A stretch of 43,772 nt of DNA, taken from CAWFFV01 sp963814985 (GTDB taxonomy: Bacteria > Chloroflexota > Ktedonobacteria > Ktedonobacterales > Ktedonobacteraceae). A program made the position numbers and the translations under genes. Under the pieces are notes generated by a model. It had not been told where the DNA came from and did not search any database. It was given only the letters and a program-made list of their open reading frames with translations. The stretch spans positions 1 through 43,772 of the forward strand of contig CAWFFV010000060.1 in the NCBI GenBank assembly GCA_963814985.1, read 5' to 3'. Shown in pieces: positions 1-9,911 of this stretch (position 1 is its first letter; each line of letters opens with the position of its first letter).

Positions 1-3000
1 GCCATCATTGTACTGACCCGTGTAGCCCTTACTCGTGTCCGGCGTCCCTGAAGAGTAACGTGCATTGCCATAGGGACCAAAGACCTGATTGCCGACAATC
101 GCGGCTCCGCCAGCGGTGTTGGTCATGCTGGAAACAACGCTACCCAGCGTATCGGTGAGGAAGAAGTGGGTTCCATTGCCATCCAGATTCCCCAGCAGGC
201 TTCCTCCCAAGTATAGTAATAATTGTTCCACAGGTTGGTGCCTGAGGTGTTGTAAACGTGCTCTTCCAGGCCAAAGGCGTAGACGGTGAAGGTGGTGCCA
301 CTGCTATTGGTGGTGCGACGTAATACACGCTGACCGGAGCCATCGTACATGTACCACTCTTCATTGGTGGAACTCACATCCCAGCGTACAAAATGATCAA
401 GGCCATCAAAGGAGAGGGCGGAAGTGGTTCCGTAGGCCGAGCGACTGGTGACATTGCCCCAACTGTCGTAACTGCTGGTGTAGACTGATCCGGTCCTTCC
501 AGAACAGGCGGTTCCCGTTGGGTAGAGTCCTGTCAACTGGTGAGGATGGCTACTATCACAGTAGAGATACTGATATTGGGTACTTCCTCCACTGAGTGGA
601 CCTTGCCAGAGCTGTCCCAGGTTGGTGTAGGCAAAACTGTTGGTGTAGCTGGCTCCGCTGATGCTATTGCTCAGTGTGCCACTGCCACACGTGCCGTTGC
701 CTGCACCGGGCTGGGTGCCACTGTTGCCAGACCAGACGAGGCGATTCTGTTCGTCATAACAGAAGTTTTGTGTTTCGCTGCCCTCCTGATCCACTTTGTC
801 CTGGTACCGCCGCCTGTGTGGTGGAGCGACTGATCACATTGCTTGCCGGGTCGTAGCTCGCGGTGTCACTGTAAATGGTGCCGCTGTTGCCACTGCCGCT
901 CTGCCAGGTTGCGGTTGCTCCCGTTGGACGACGATTGCCATCATAGGTGAAGGTATCGCTTGCCAGAGCCGAGCTTGTGCTGGTGAGGTAATTGACGCTA
1001 CTGAGTTCTGCCTGTGCATTCGTGCTCAGCGTTGCCAGATTGGCCGTTCCCGTTGTGTTGTTGCTCAAACCTGTGAGCGTTCCTGTGGTGCTGTCATAGG
1101 CTTGCGTGAAGGTGTAGCCTGCACTGCCTCCTACGGTGGTTTGGGTCGTCGTAGGCTGGTTGGCATCGTTGTAGGACAGCGTTTCCTGATACAGCGGGAA
1201 GGTGGGAAAGGTCAGGCTTCCTCCTGTTGCTGCCACCTGCAAACGTTGGGTAATGGAGCGACCTCGCTGGTCATATTGGAAGTTCTCAGTGACATTGCCT
1301 TGCGTGTAGTCGGGTGATGGATAGAGGTGGTGGCAACACTCTGAGTGAGTTGCCCAACAGCATAGTTGGTACTGCCCCAACTGACGCCACTGGGATCGCT
1401 ATCATAGGTGTTTTTGACAAAAGGATTGGCTCCACTGGTACAGGCTCCCGCAGGATCTGGGGTGACGGTGGCATCCTGCACACACCCGATACGTCCTAAC
1501 AGATCCAGGCTATAACCCAGCGTTCGTGAGCCAGAGACATCGGTCACCAGACGTCCATCGGCATCATAGGTGAGGGTATGGCTCCCTCGATCCGGGTCGC
1601 TGATGCTGGTCAGTCGTCCCAAATCATCGTAACTGGCGGTTGTTGTGACCTGGGTGATGCTCTGTCCCGATTGGGGAGTCAGATCTGTGACGATGATGCT
1701 GGTTGGTTTATTCAAGACGTTGTACTGTGTTTGTTGCTGTGTCGTGATGGTGGTTGCGCCACTGCCGGTTCCGCTATATTGCTGGCTGTAGCGGGATCGT
1801 CCCAATGCGTCAGTGAAGTCGACGGCCTTATGGTTGTTGGGATCAAGAGCAGTGGTGGTCGCATACGTGGCGCTATCCCCATAGGCCGATCCCAGCCCGT
1901 AGATCAAGCATGAGGTCCAGGAGCCACTCAGTCCAGAACAACTGATGCCCGGCTCTCCACTTGATCCCAAGAGAGGGTCCTGTCCTCCAACGACGCGTCC
2001 CAGGGCATCCAGGTAGGTGGTGGTTCCACCTGGAGTGGCTCCGCTATCGTCGGTGGCTCCGTTGGGATCGACCCAACTACTGCCGCTGGTGACACGGAAA
2101 GGGACACTCTGGAAGGTGCTATGGTGAGCATCATCATAGATTGTGAAGACAATCGTATCGTGGGTAGAATCTGGCCCTGGCGTACGTGTCTCAACCTCTC
2201 GACCCAGACTATCGTAGAAGGTTCGGGCGATGGCACTGCTATACTGAGAGGTATTGCTATCGATTTCATAACAGGGCAACGTGCTGGTACTGGTACACGA
2301 GGAGTTCGTTTTGGATTGACTGGTGTAGCTCCCACCCTCTGTGGGTTCACTGACCTGTACGGTACTATTGCCACTGCTGTCATAGCTGTAGGCCGTACTG
2401 GTGACCTGGCTATTGGCGTCGGTGCTGCTCGTCGGCAATGCGTCCTGAGTGTAGTCATAGCTGACGCTACTCGATTGACTGAAGGCATTGCTGGTACTAC
2501 TCGGTTGGGCCGCATAGCTGTCGTAGGTCGTACACTGAGTATAGTGTGACGCGCTCCAGTTCGAGGAGTGATAGGCCGGGGAGGTAGAAAGCGTACAGCC
2601 GTTGCTACTATACATACTGCTATTGGCGACGGCGTAGGGATCGACCGCCTCTACGGTATTGCCATACACATCATAGCCCGCGTAGCTGGTGAGCGTGGTA
2701 CTGGACTGATTTGCACAGTTGCTATAGGCTTTGGTGGTGGTGACCCAGCCTGCTGCCGGAGCAGGCACTCCGGAGGCGACTCCTTCATCATAGGTGAGAT
2801 CCTGACATTGCCACACATGCCCACTGCTGTCATCGACTTCGCTATGCGTGGGAGTATCCACATGATAGTAGGTGACGTTGTTGACCGTCTGGTCGTTGGT
2901 CTGATAGCTCCACTTCTTCGTCAGCGTAGGGGCATTGGAACTGCTGATCACCTGTTGCGTCAGATTGTGATAGCCCGAACCGAGTCCACTTGAGCTGTTA

Positions 3001-5858
3001 TAGTCGTCATAGGTGTTGTCGGTCTCCACCCAGGGGGCATTGCTGTTGCTACTGCCAGTCCCCTCATACAGTGTCGTCTTGCTCGACACCACCATCACTT
3101 CACACGGATTATAGGTAAAATACGATGAAGATTTACAGGAGTTGTAATAGCCAGTTCCTCCCGTATGAGCGTTGACGGTTTTGCGGAGCAAGGCACTATC
3201 GCTGACCTGATTACCTTTGTAGATGTCCTCTTCGTAGAGCTGTCCAGAGTTATAGTTGCCCGAATTGGAGTTTGGTGTATACCAGGCTTCCGTACTGGCG
3301 TAGTAATCGGTGGTCAGATCACCTGCGGGACTGGTGATGTAGACACCGTAGAAGCCATGGAACTCACTATGATAGTAGTCTTGCCAGTCCCCATCCTGGA
3401 GCGGATTGCCGCTGTTATCATAGCCAGGAATCCAGCTATCATAGACACAATCGGTCTGTCCACTGAGATAGGGTGAGGTTCCGGCAGGGTAACAATAGGT
3501 CCCACTGCCACTATAGGTTCCATAGGAGGCCAGATAGTAGTTATAGGTCGTGGTCGCCTTTGTCAGGCTACTACTGCTACTATCGGTGCCCAGTGCCTGG
3601 GTCTGAGTGACCACCTGCACACTCCAGGCATGATCTTCAGGGTGCAAATAATTGCCCGTGCAGTGCTTACTGCCATCACTGTCGTTGGCATGCAGCGTAC
3701 AGTAGAGTGGATCATGCCGATCATCAATGATAGTGCCACCCCCATTCGTGACATAGGGTGTCCCATGAGTGTTACTGTAGGCTGTGGCATAGTTGATGGA
3801 GCCGCCGACTCCGGTGTTGAGATCTTGATATTTGGTGAGATACTCCCAGAAGGTCTGGCCACCGTATTGTTGGCTGGGATTGCTGGTTGTATGAGCACTG
3901 TCGTAGTAGACATCTTGCAAGGGAGAACTATAGCTCATTGTCAACCCCTTGAGGGTATGAGCTGTGCCATTCTGGTAGACAATGGGAGTGACTGCCGTAA
4001 GCAAATGATTGCCGGCAGCAGTTTCCTGAACCAGGGAGTAGCTGTCGTAGTAGTTGGTGGTAAAGGGGTCATCGTGGTAGGTGAACGTGTATTTGTAGGC
4101 GGTATTGCTCGAACTACTATCAGTGCCGACAAAGCTGCTGACCGAGTCGAGCGTGAAGGTGCTCATGACTGGAGGAGCGGCGATATTGCCATAGACCTGC
4201 GGATCGTCGCAGCGCCAGGTGGTCGAGGAGGGAGGAGAGCCAGAACAGTTGTAGTTGGTGCCATAAGCTGTGACCCAACCGCTAACGGCAGTGGGAGCAT
4301 GGTAGTGGAAATCGACAGTACCGGCGGTCAAGGTGAGGGAACTGGCACTGGTGGAGGTGGCATAGCCATAGCTGATCTGCTTGAGGGCGGCATCGCGGAT
4401 GGTGGTGTAGCCCCCAGACGTGGTGGTGTCTTGCAGATAGGAGATGAACATGGTTTTGACCTGGCTGGTGGACTCATAGGGAGCCAGGATCTTATCTACG
4501 TCCCAGCGATAATAGTGCTTGGTACCGGTGGAATCGCTATAGTACTGCAAGGAATCGGAGGTACATCCCAGATCATAGTAGTAGCCATAGCGATCCCAGA
4601 TATGGAAACAATTGTTGGACATTTGAATGCGCAGGCGCGAGATATGTTCCGTCTGGTAGAAGTTGGAGGTGTCAGGAATCAGGCGATCACTGACATTGCC
4701 GACGCCACTGAGGAAATACCAGGTGCCTGCGGAGGAACTACTGGAGGGGTAGGTTTCCGCGCTAATCGATCCCAGTCCCAGTGACCAGCCTTCCCCAACG
4801 CTGCCAGCAGGGGAGCGACGACTATAGCGCTCGTTGGTACTCTGACTGGAATAGGACAGGGAGAGTTGTGGGGCAAAGCCTCCGGCTCCAGGAGCTACCG
4901 AGATGGGATAGCTATAGGAGAGTTGGCCGGCATTGCCTCCCACAGAGGCCAGATGTGGCACAGGTGCCGTCTGAACGTTGGGATCTCCGCTCACATCGAA
5001 AGGACTGGGTTTGAGCACGGTTGTCTGAGCGGTAATCGTATGCGTGCGTGGGTCATTGGTGAAGGGACTCACCAGGGCAGCGGTAGGTTGTTTCGCCTGA
5101 CGTGCAGCGACGAGGAGTGCGGGCCAACTGAGTTGCAGACGACCAGGATCGAGAGCCAGATCGGTCATTTCAGAGGGCTGATAGTGATAGCGAATGGTGA
5201 TGGGCTGACGCAACCGCAAGCCCTGGACAACATGGCCCTGAGCATCAACAACCTGCATCTGATAGGTACCCAGGAAGCCTCGTGCGGCGGCAAAGTGACC
5301 AGAGAGCTGAGTGATGGTGAGGGTGAGTTGTCCAGTGGGAGCTTTCCCTGTGCTGATAGTGGCCTGGGAGAGATCAAGAGAGTTCTGAGCAAGGAGCACT
5401 TCCAGGCGTCCATCGCTACCCAGCAGGTGTAGCGAGTGGATCGCAGGTCCGACAGCGGGATTGAGGAAAAATGAGCTGTCCAGCAGAGCCGTCATGGGCT
5501 TCATCGTGACGGGTTCAGAACTGGGCAAGGGTTTCTGAGCAGGCTTATCTTGGGGCGAATGAGGAGGTGGGGGCACCTGCTGAGGTTGGTGGAATGGGTC
5601 ATGATATGTCTGATCAAGTTGCCCCTGGTGGAGAAAGCGCTGTGCTGTCATGCTCGGCGGAGTTGACGTGGGCAGGCTGGCAGCAGAGGCAATGGGAATA
5701 GCACTGGTAGCATTTGCAAACACATCAGGAACGAGGAGTAAACAGAGCAAGAGCACAATGACGATTTTGTAGGGAAGGAATTGCTGATGTGAGAAAGTCG
5801 GAGCCGCGATGTGTGGTCGATCCGATAAGTGATCTGGATCAGGAACAGGCTGTGACAT
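1..5858 (-). CDS. SpvB-like / RHS (YD-repeat) exported protein, 3' end outside window, frame broken
   Basis: This is a very large RHS-type protein. The first 1500 or so residues are in one frame: a hydrophobic segment at about residues 30-46 (signal peptide or anchor), a Pro/Gln-rich stretch, then an SpvB/TcaC-like N-terminal region near residues 305-400 (GGNAGQLSYSYPISVAPGAG). A long Ser/Thr/Tyr-rich region follows, then YD repeats from about residue 1090 (SYDDLGRLTS, YDADGRLVTD). Three single-base breaks, near 1318, 803 and 210, carry the reading into the RHS core; the last visible residues include LGNLDGNGTH and GYTGQYND, typical of the core just before the variable C-terminus. That C-terminus, which in polymorphic-toxin RHS proteins carries the effector, is outside the window. 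The ATG at 5858 has a weak AGAGG upstream. The breaks are more likely sequence errors than decay because the codons on both sides still encode good YD repeats. Export and surface location are inferred. Confidence 0.85.
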
Positions 5859-6520
5859 CTTGATGGTACCTCTTTGTGAAGAAAAAAGAATAACACAAAA
5901 ACAGATCCCAACGATTTAAGAAAGAGCAAGCGGAGAGAGCATCAGGGAGCATCTCTCTGATGGAACAGTATGAGGAATGAAGCCGTGGAGAGTCCGCTCA
6001 GCAGACGCCTCCTTATGAGCAAAGCAATCGTGCAAGAGATGAAAATAACGATCTAGATAATGCACGAGCAATGCTTAACAAATACATCTACGTATTATAT
6101 TTACTATGATAGATCTATATAATACTGTACCTAATAAATATGCTGTTTGTCAAGATAAAAATGTAGTGAATTTAAAAGAAAGAAAAAACATTATACGATG
6201 TATAACTATGTTTATGTAAATATTTGGCAAAAAAGAAATAAATATATTAGAGGCGCAGTTTACAAATCCAAGAAGCATTAGCTGGAGAAGAGCTACTGCT
6301 GTATATCCCGACCTCCTGAACCTCAGCATCGGAAGGAGCCGAGTATCCATCAGGGGCGTTGACTCGTTCTGTATCATATGGCAGAGAACTTTCTGGTCGT
6401 TAAAATATGGAAGCAGTCGTACCAATCGGCTATAATGTTCAAAGCGGTGATATCAATATGTATCCTTCAGCATCTGTTGTGTACACCCAGACAAGTAAAT
6501 AGGATAGGTGAGGTTTAAAG
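5859..6520. other. Intergenic region between the divergent RHS gene and lepB
   Basis: This AT-rich gap separates the minus-strand RHS gene from the plus-strand lepB. I see no convincing gene: the open frame on the minus strand at 6150-6425 has no ribosome site and a low-complexity, Phe/Ile-rich end. A TATAAT at 6431-6436 sits 85 bases before the lepB start and could be its -10 box, but no good -35 box lies at the right distance. Confidence 0.4.
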
Positions 6521-7070
6521 TTGAAACGTTCACGTTTGGCGCGAGAAATTATCGAAACCATAGTGCTAACACTGCTCATCTTTCTGATGATTCGCTTTGT
6601 GGCTCAGAGCTACCATGTAGAAGGTACGAGTATGCAGCCGGGTCTCCATAGCGATGAATATGTGATAGTAAATAAAGTAGCCTATCTTTTTCATATCCCT
6701 GAGCGAGGGGATGTGATCGTCTTCCACTTTCCGCGTGATACCAGGCAGGACTTTATCAAACGTGTGGTCGGATTACCTGGCGATATCGTGCGGACCGATA
6801 GCACACATGTTTGGATTAATGGTGTGTTGCTTAACGAACCGTATATTGCAGCGCCCGCCAACCCTGGGAAGGATCAATGGAAAATACCAGCAAACTCTGT
6901 ACTTTGTAATGGGTGATAATCGTGAATTTAGTGATGATTTACGCTATTGGGATTATGTTCCTCAAAATTTGATTGTGGGTAAGGCGGTAGTAGTCTACTG
7001 GCCTTTCGCAAATTGGCATTTAATCAACACATACCCAACGGTTTATGCCCAGATCAAAGCTACTCACTAG
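6521..7070 (+). CDS. lepB: Signal peptidase I (frame break near 6899)
   Basis: Type I signal peptidase, which removes signal peptides from exported proteins on the outer face of the membrane. A single N-terminal membrane helix spans residues 12-28. The catalytic serine is Ser37 in GTSMQPG and the general-base lysine is Lys80 in FIKRVVGLPGD; the later family box MGDNRE and the C-terminal WPFANWHL region are also present. The start is TTG at 6521 with an AGGTGAGG ribosome site. One extra base near 6899 (after ...IPANS) breaks the frame; read across it, the protein is about 182 aa, normal for a short Gram-positive-like enzyme. Because all motifs survive on both sides, I treat the break as a probable sequence error. 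The next gene follows after 18 bases and is probably co-transcribed. Confidence 0.9.
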
Positions 7071-7088
7071 AGGAATAGGATAACATTC

Positions 7089-7718
7089 ATGCAAGATTTT
7101 GAGAAACAATATCCGCAACGAAGGCATAGCAATGGGCATCGCCGCTCATCCAATAATGACTCTACATATAATAAGGTAAGTGATGGTGGGATGTCTGATA
7201 CGTTACTCCCCCCCAATGGACTCCGCTATGCACTCATCATTGGAGGTCTGGCAGGTCTTCTCAGCATACTCCAAAGTGTTGTTGTCACGCTTGTGAACTC
7301 CTCAACTTTTCAACAAGCGGCGAAAGATACCAGTGTGAAACAGTTGACAGGGAGTGAGACTCTCGTAGCTGGATTGGGCTGTTTAACCTTTGTCGTCAGC
7401 CTGTTGATCTGTGTCGTTGCAGGCTATATCGTTGGCAAGGTGGCCGTACAACGAAGATTGGGCTTCTATGCAGGTGCTCTGTCGGGAGGCATTACCTATC
7501 TTGCCAGTTTCCTGGTACGCTATCTTCCTGATTATCCGGACCATCTTGCTTCAACTACTACATCAGGTGTAGGAATGGTTGCCGGAGGGTTGTTGGTCTC
7601 ACTGATACTTCTGCTGGTCTGGAGTATTATTGGGGGCCTTTTGAGCTTGTGGGGGACCTGGATAGCCACACGCAAACATCCCTATTATGTGGGTTATGAA
7701 GTGGATGAAGAGAGTTAG
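7089..7718 (+). CDS. Hypothetical four-helix membrane protein
   Basis: I do not recognise this 209-residue protein. Its first 45 residues are hydrophilic and rich in Arg, Ser and Asn, and probably cytoplasmic. Four hydrophobic segments follow, at about residues 47-70, 93-117, 124-145 and 161-192, the last rich in Gly and Leu. The pattern resembles small integral membrane proteins of the DUF4870/YrzE type only in a general way. It starts 18 bases after lepB with an AGAGGAATAGGA region upstream of the ATG, so the two are likely one transcription unit. It ends just before a palindromic repeat that separates it from the convergent cyclophilin gene. Confidence 0.7.
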   Translation: MQDFEKQYPQRRHSNGHRRSSNNDSTYNKVSDGGMSDTLLPPNGLRYALIIGGLAGLLSILQSVVVTLVNSSTFQQAAKDTSVKQLTGSETLVAGLGCLTFVVSLLICVVAGYIVGKVAVQRRLGFYAGALSGGITYLASFLVRYLPDYPDHLASTTTSGVGMVAGGLLVSLILLLVWSIIGGLLSLWGTWIATRKHPYYVGYEVDEES

Positions 7719-7753
7719 GCCAGATGCGAGAACGTTCACAAAGAAAATCGCCT

Positions 7754-7849
7754 GTAACTACTCAAGGGTCTTGTAACTACGTGCGGTGGCTTTGCGGCTT
7801 GTACCGTTGCCACTGGTATGGTTTGCGCCGCAAACCATACCAGTGGCAA
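7754..7849. repeat. MITE-like palindromic element A (one-ended)
   Basis: The left end reads GTAACTACTCAAGGGTC, matching the terminal sequence of three other elements in this window. The interior holds GCGGTGGCT and a perfect palindrome with 21-base arms at 7807-7849 (centre at 7828, core TTTGCGCCGCAAA). No matching right terminus is seen, so the copy is probably truncated. It lies between convergent genes, where the palindrome could also end transcription from both sides. Confidence 0.65.
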
Positions 7850-7855
7850 GTAAAG

Positions 7856-8369
7856 CTAGCCCTCGATAATTTCCACAGAGAGCAGGCTATCACCCTGTTG
7901 TCGGTCGCGCTGTGGGTCACGCTCACGAATGGACTTCAGAACCTCCATCCCCTGCACAACGCAACCGAAAACACCATGTGCGCCGTTGAGGTGCGGTGTG
8001 GGTCCAAAAGTGATGAAGAATTGCGACCCGTTAGTGTTGCGCCCGGCATTGGCCATAGATAAAATACCAGCACGATCATGTTTGAGTTCCAGGGCACCCG
8101 ACTCTGTCGTTAAATTTATAGCCAGGGCCACCACTACCAGTACCAGTGGGATCTCCACCCTGGGCCATAAAGCCGCCGATCACCCGGTGGAAGGTTGTCC
8201 CATTGTAGAAGCCCTCACGAGCGAGGAACACAAAATTGTTAACAGTGATGGGAGCCTTTGCCGCAAACAACTCAATCTGGATATCGCCTTTAGCTGTATG
8301 CATGATCGCCGTGTATTTCTTTTTCGGGTCGATCTGCATAGCAGGCGCTTGAGGGTATTGGTTAGCCAC
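7856..8369 (-). CDS. Cyclophilin-type peptidyl-prolyl cis-trans isomerase (frame break near 8105)
   Basis: A cyclophilin of about 170 residues that would catalyse proline isomerisation in the cytoplasm; no signal peptide is visible. It begins with a GTG at 8369 behind GAGGT. The catalytic arginine lies in TTFHRVI, followed by the conserved MAQGGDPTGTGSGGPGYKF block, MANAG, NGSQFFITFG and VFGCVVQGMEVL. The residue usually occupied by Trp in human cyclophilin A is in a PHLNGAH context, the bacterial form. One extra base near 8105, just after YKFND, splits the frame; both halves are clean cyclophilin sequence, so the gene is probably intact in the organism. It lies 89 bases downstream of a second, membrane-anchored cyclophilin on the same strand. 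Confidence 0.88.
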
Positions 8370-8435
8370 GATTACTACCTCGTTGAAGACACAATATGGT
8401 GTGTCTCCGCTTTCTCTATATTTTTAGAAACTGGT

Positions 8436-8460
8436 AAAAAAACCGGTAAAAAAACCGGTT
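8436..8460 (-). terminator. Rho-independent terminator after the anchored cyclophilin
   Basis: Read on the minus strand this is AACCGG, a T-rich loop, CCGGTT and then five T residues. It overlaps the stop codon of the gene ending at 8459 and would reduce read-through into the second cyclophilin. Confidence 0.55.
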
Positions 8461-9373
8461 AAGGAGCTGGAACTATGATAACATGATTCATCACGTCCGG
8501 CGTGATATTTTTTGTTGTTGCATCATCGCCCGGACCTTGAATTTTTGCTGTAACATCCATCCCCTGGACAACACGTCCAAAAAGATTATACGATTTTTGC
8601 AGGCCCTTGCTATTGTCCTGCAAATTAATGAAAAACTGGCTTCCATTGCTGTTTGCCCCGGAGTTAGCCATTGCCACTGTGCCAGCAGTATAGTCTACCA
8701 GGACAGGTTCATCTGCAAATTTATAACCAGGCCCCCCGGTGCCCCTCTTTTGAGGATCACTGCCCAGTGGATCACCAGTCTGGATGATGTGGAGACCAGT
8801 GCCGCTTTGTATAACGCGGTGGAAGACTATTCCATCGTAGAATTTATTCTGCGCCAGAAACACAAAATTATTCACTGTGTGAGGAGCCAGTTGTGGATCA
8901 AGCTCAAGGACGATCAGGCCACGGTTAGTGTTGATACCAGCGCAATAGACCTTTTTAGCATCAATAGTCATAGCTGGAGCCTGGGTATAGGTATGCTGTA
9001 TTTTGTTAAACGCTGCCTGATTAGGAGCAGATGACGTATCCGTGATCTGCTTGATCACATTGGTATTCAGACAGGGCGAAACCGCAGGAAATTTGAAAGG
9101 TGTCGCCGCAACTTTCGGGTGAGGCTGAGGCTTGGGCAGGGTAAAAGGCCAGATATGGTTGGAATAGAGGCCAATCCCACCAACAATCAGAATTCCCAGA
9201 GTGATCACTATGGCCCAGGGATAGCGGGCTATGCCACGGGTAGGGGGTTTATAACCGGGTGCGCGCTTTCGCTCTTGAGGCTCTCGTACCTCAAGTTTGG
9301 GTAACTCAGTAGCATGCGCTTTAGCGATTCTCGCGGCCCGTTTTGTCTCAGTACGTTTTCTCGTCTTTGGCAT
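8459..9373 (-). CDS. Membrane-anchored cyclophilin-type peptidyl-prolyl isomerase
   Basis: A 304-residue cyclophilin with an N-terminal extension. Residues 1-50 are strongly basic (Lys/Arg-rich), a single membrane helix follows at about 51-70 (WAIVITLGILIVGGIGLY), then a Pro-rich linker and the cyclophilin domain from about residue 140. Domain motifs are GIVFHRVI (catalytic Arg), QTGDPLG, GTGGPGYKFADE, MANSG, NGSQFFINL and LFGRVVQGMDV. The positive N-terminus followed by one helix predicts the isomerase domain outside the membrane, where it could assist folding of exported proteins. The ATG at 9373 is 15 bases from the nearest AAGGAG, which is long, so the true start could be a few codons upstream. 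The gene shares little beyond the domain with its neighbour and is not a recent duplicate. Confidence 0.88.
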   Translation of the reverse strand: MPKTRKRTETKRAARIAKAHATELPKLEVREPQERKRAPGYKPPTRGIARYPWAIVITLGILIVGGIGLYSNHIWPFTLPKPQPHPKVAATPFKFPAVSPCLNTNVIKQITDTSSAPNQAAFNKIQHTYTQAPAMTIDAKKVYCAGINTNRGLIVLELDPQLAPHTVNNFVFLAQNKFYDGIVFHRVIQSGTGLHIIQTGDPLGSDPQKRGTGGPGYKFADEPVLVDYTAGTVAMANSGANSNGSQFFINLQDNSKGLQKSYNLFGRVVQGMDVTAKIQGPGDDATTKNITPDVMNHVIIVPAP

Positions 9374-9585
9374 GGGTTCTTAATCGATGCTCCTTCTTTT
9401 TTAATACGACCAACACGAACCCGTGTATTTCTTTGTGCTATCATAACCTTCCCATCTTATTGGGTCAAGCCCCTCATGCTGCTACTATGCAGAGCTTTTT
9501 GATTGTCTGTGTACAGATAGCCTACGCATCCTCCTCAGAAAATGGGACCTTTTGCTGAAAATTTCCTTAGCGTTAACCAATTTTC

Positions 9586-9719
9586 TGTGGATAAGTACGT
9601 GGATAACATTGTGGATAAGTGAGCTTATCCGGTGGATAAGTCGGGGATAACTCCATATTTTGTTGTATAGAAGAGGCATTTTCGCTCATCTGAACTTGTA
9701 ACATATCCACATATCCACA
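9586..9719. promoter_or_regulatory. Cluster of DnaA-box-like sites upstream of dnaB
   Basis: Within the 538-base gap 9374-9911 there are two perfect TGTGGATAA boxes (9586-9594 and 9610-9618), one-mismatch boxes at 9598-9606 and 9631-9639, and a two-mismatch box at 9642-9650. Two one-mismatch boxes in the opposite orientation (ATATCCACA) lie at 9703-9711 and 9711-9719. The first three start exactly 12 bases apart. TTATCCACA is the classical DnaA box, so the cluster could be an origin, a DnaA-controlled promoter or a titration site. The rest of the gap, up to 9911, is moderately AT-rich and holds no recognisable gene. Confidence 0.6.
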
Positions 9720-9911
9720 AAGCATAGCCGCCAGGACTATTTGATTTCACGGGCCAGATTCGTTACACTTGGTGGACATGAGGTTAATTGAGAAAGACAA
9801 GCACCTTGTTAAATTTTAGCCTGTCATAAGCGTATGAGCTTAATCGTGTGATGTGGTATATCTTATCGCACTATCTAACTCATAAAAGCAAAGTGACGAT
9901 GTTGTGTGTAG

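Noticed and set aside
3630..4784. A 384-codon open frame on the plus strand inside the RHS gene
   Set aside because: It is antisense to well-defined RHS sequence, has low-complexity Gly/Val/Ile-rich composition and no ribosome site. Long antisense frames are common in repetitive Ser/Thr/Tyr-rich genes.
6150..6425. A 91-codon minus-strand frame in the gap before lepB
   Set aside because: No ribosome site, no motif, and it ends in AT-rich low-complexity sequence; it looks accidental.
7724..8062. A plus-strand frame running through element A into the cyclophilin gene
   Set aside because: It is made of the palindrome and of the antisense of a conserved cyclophilin.
9586..9719. Considered as plasmid iterons
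   Set aside because: The units are classical DnaA boxes and not longer iterons, no Rep gene is nearby, and the neighbours are chromosomal housekeeping genes.
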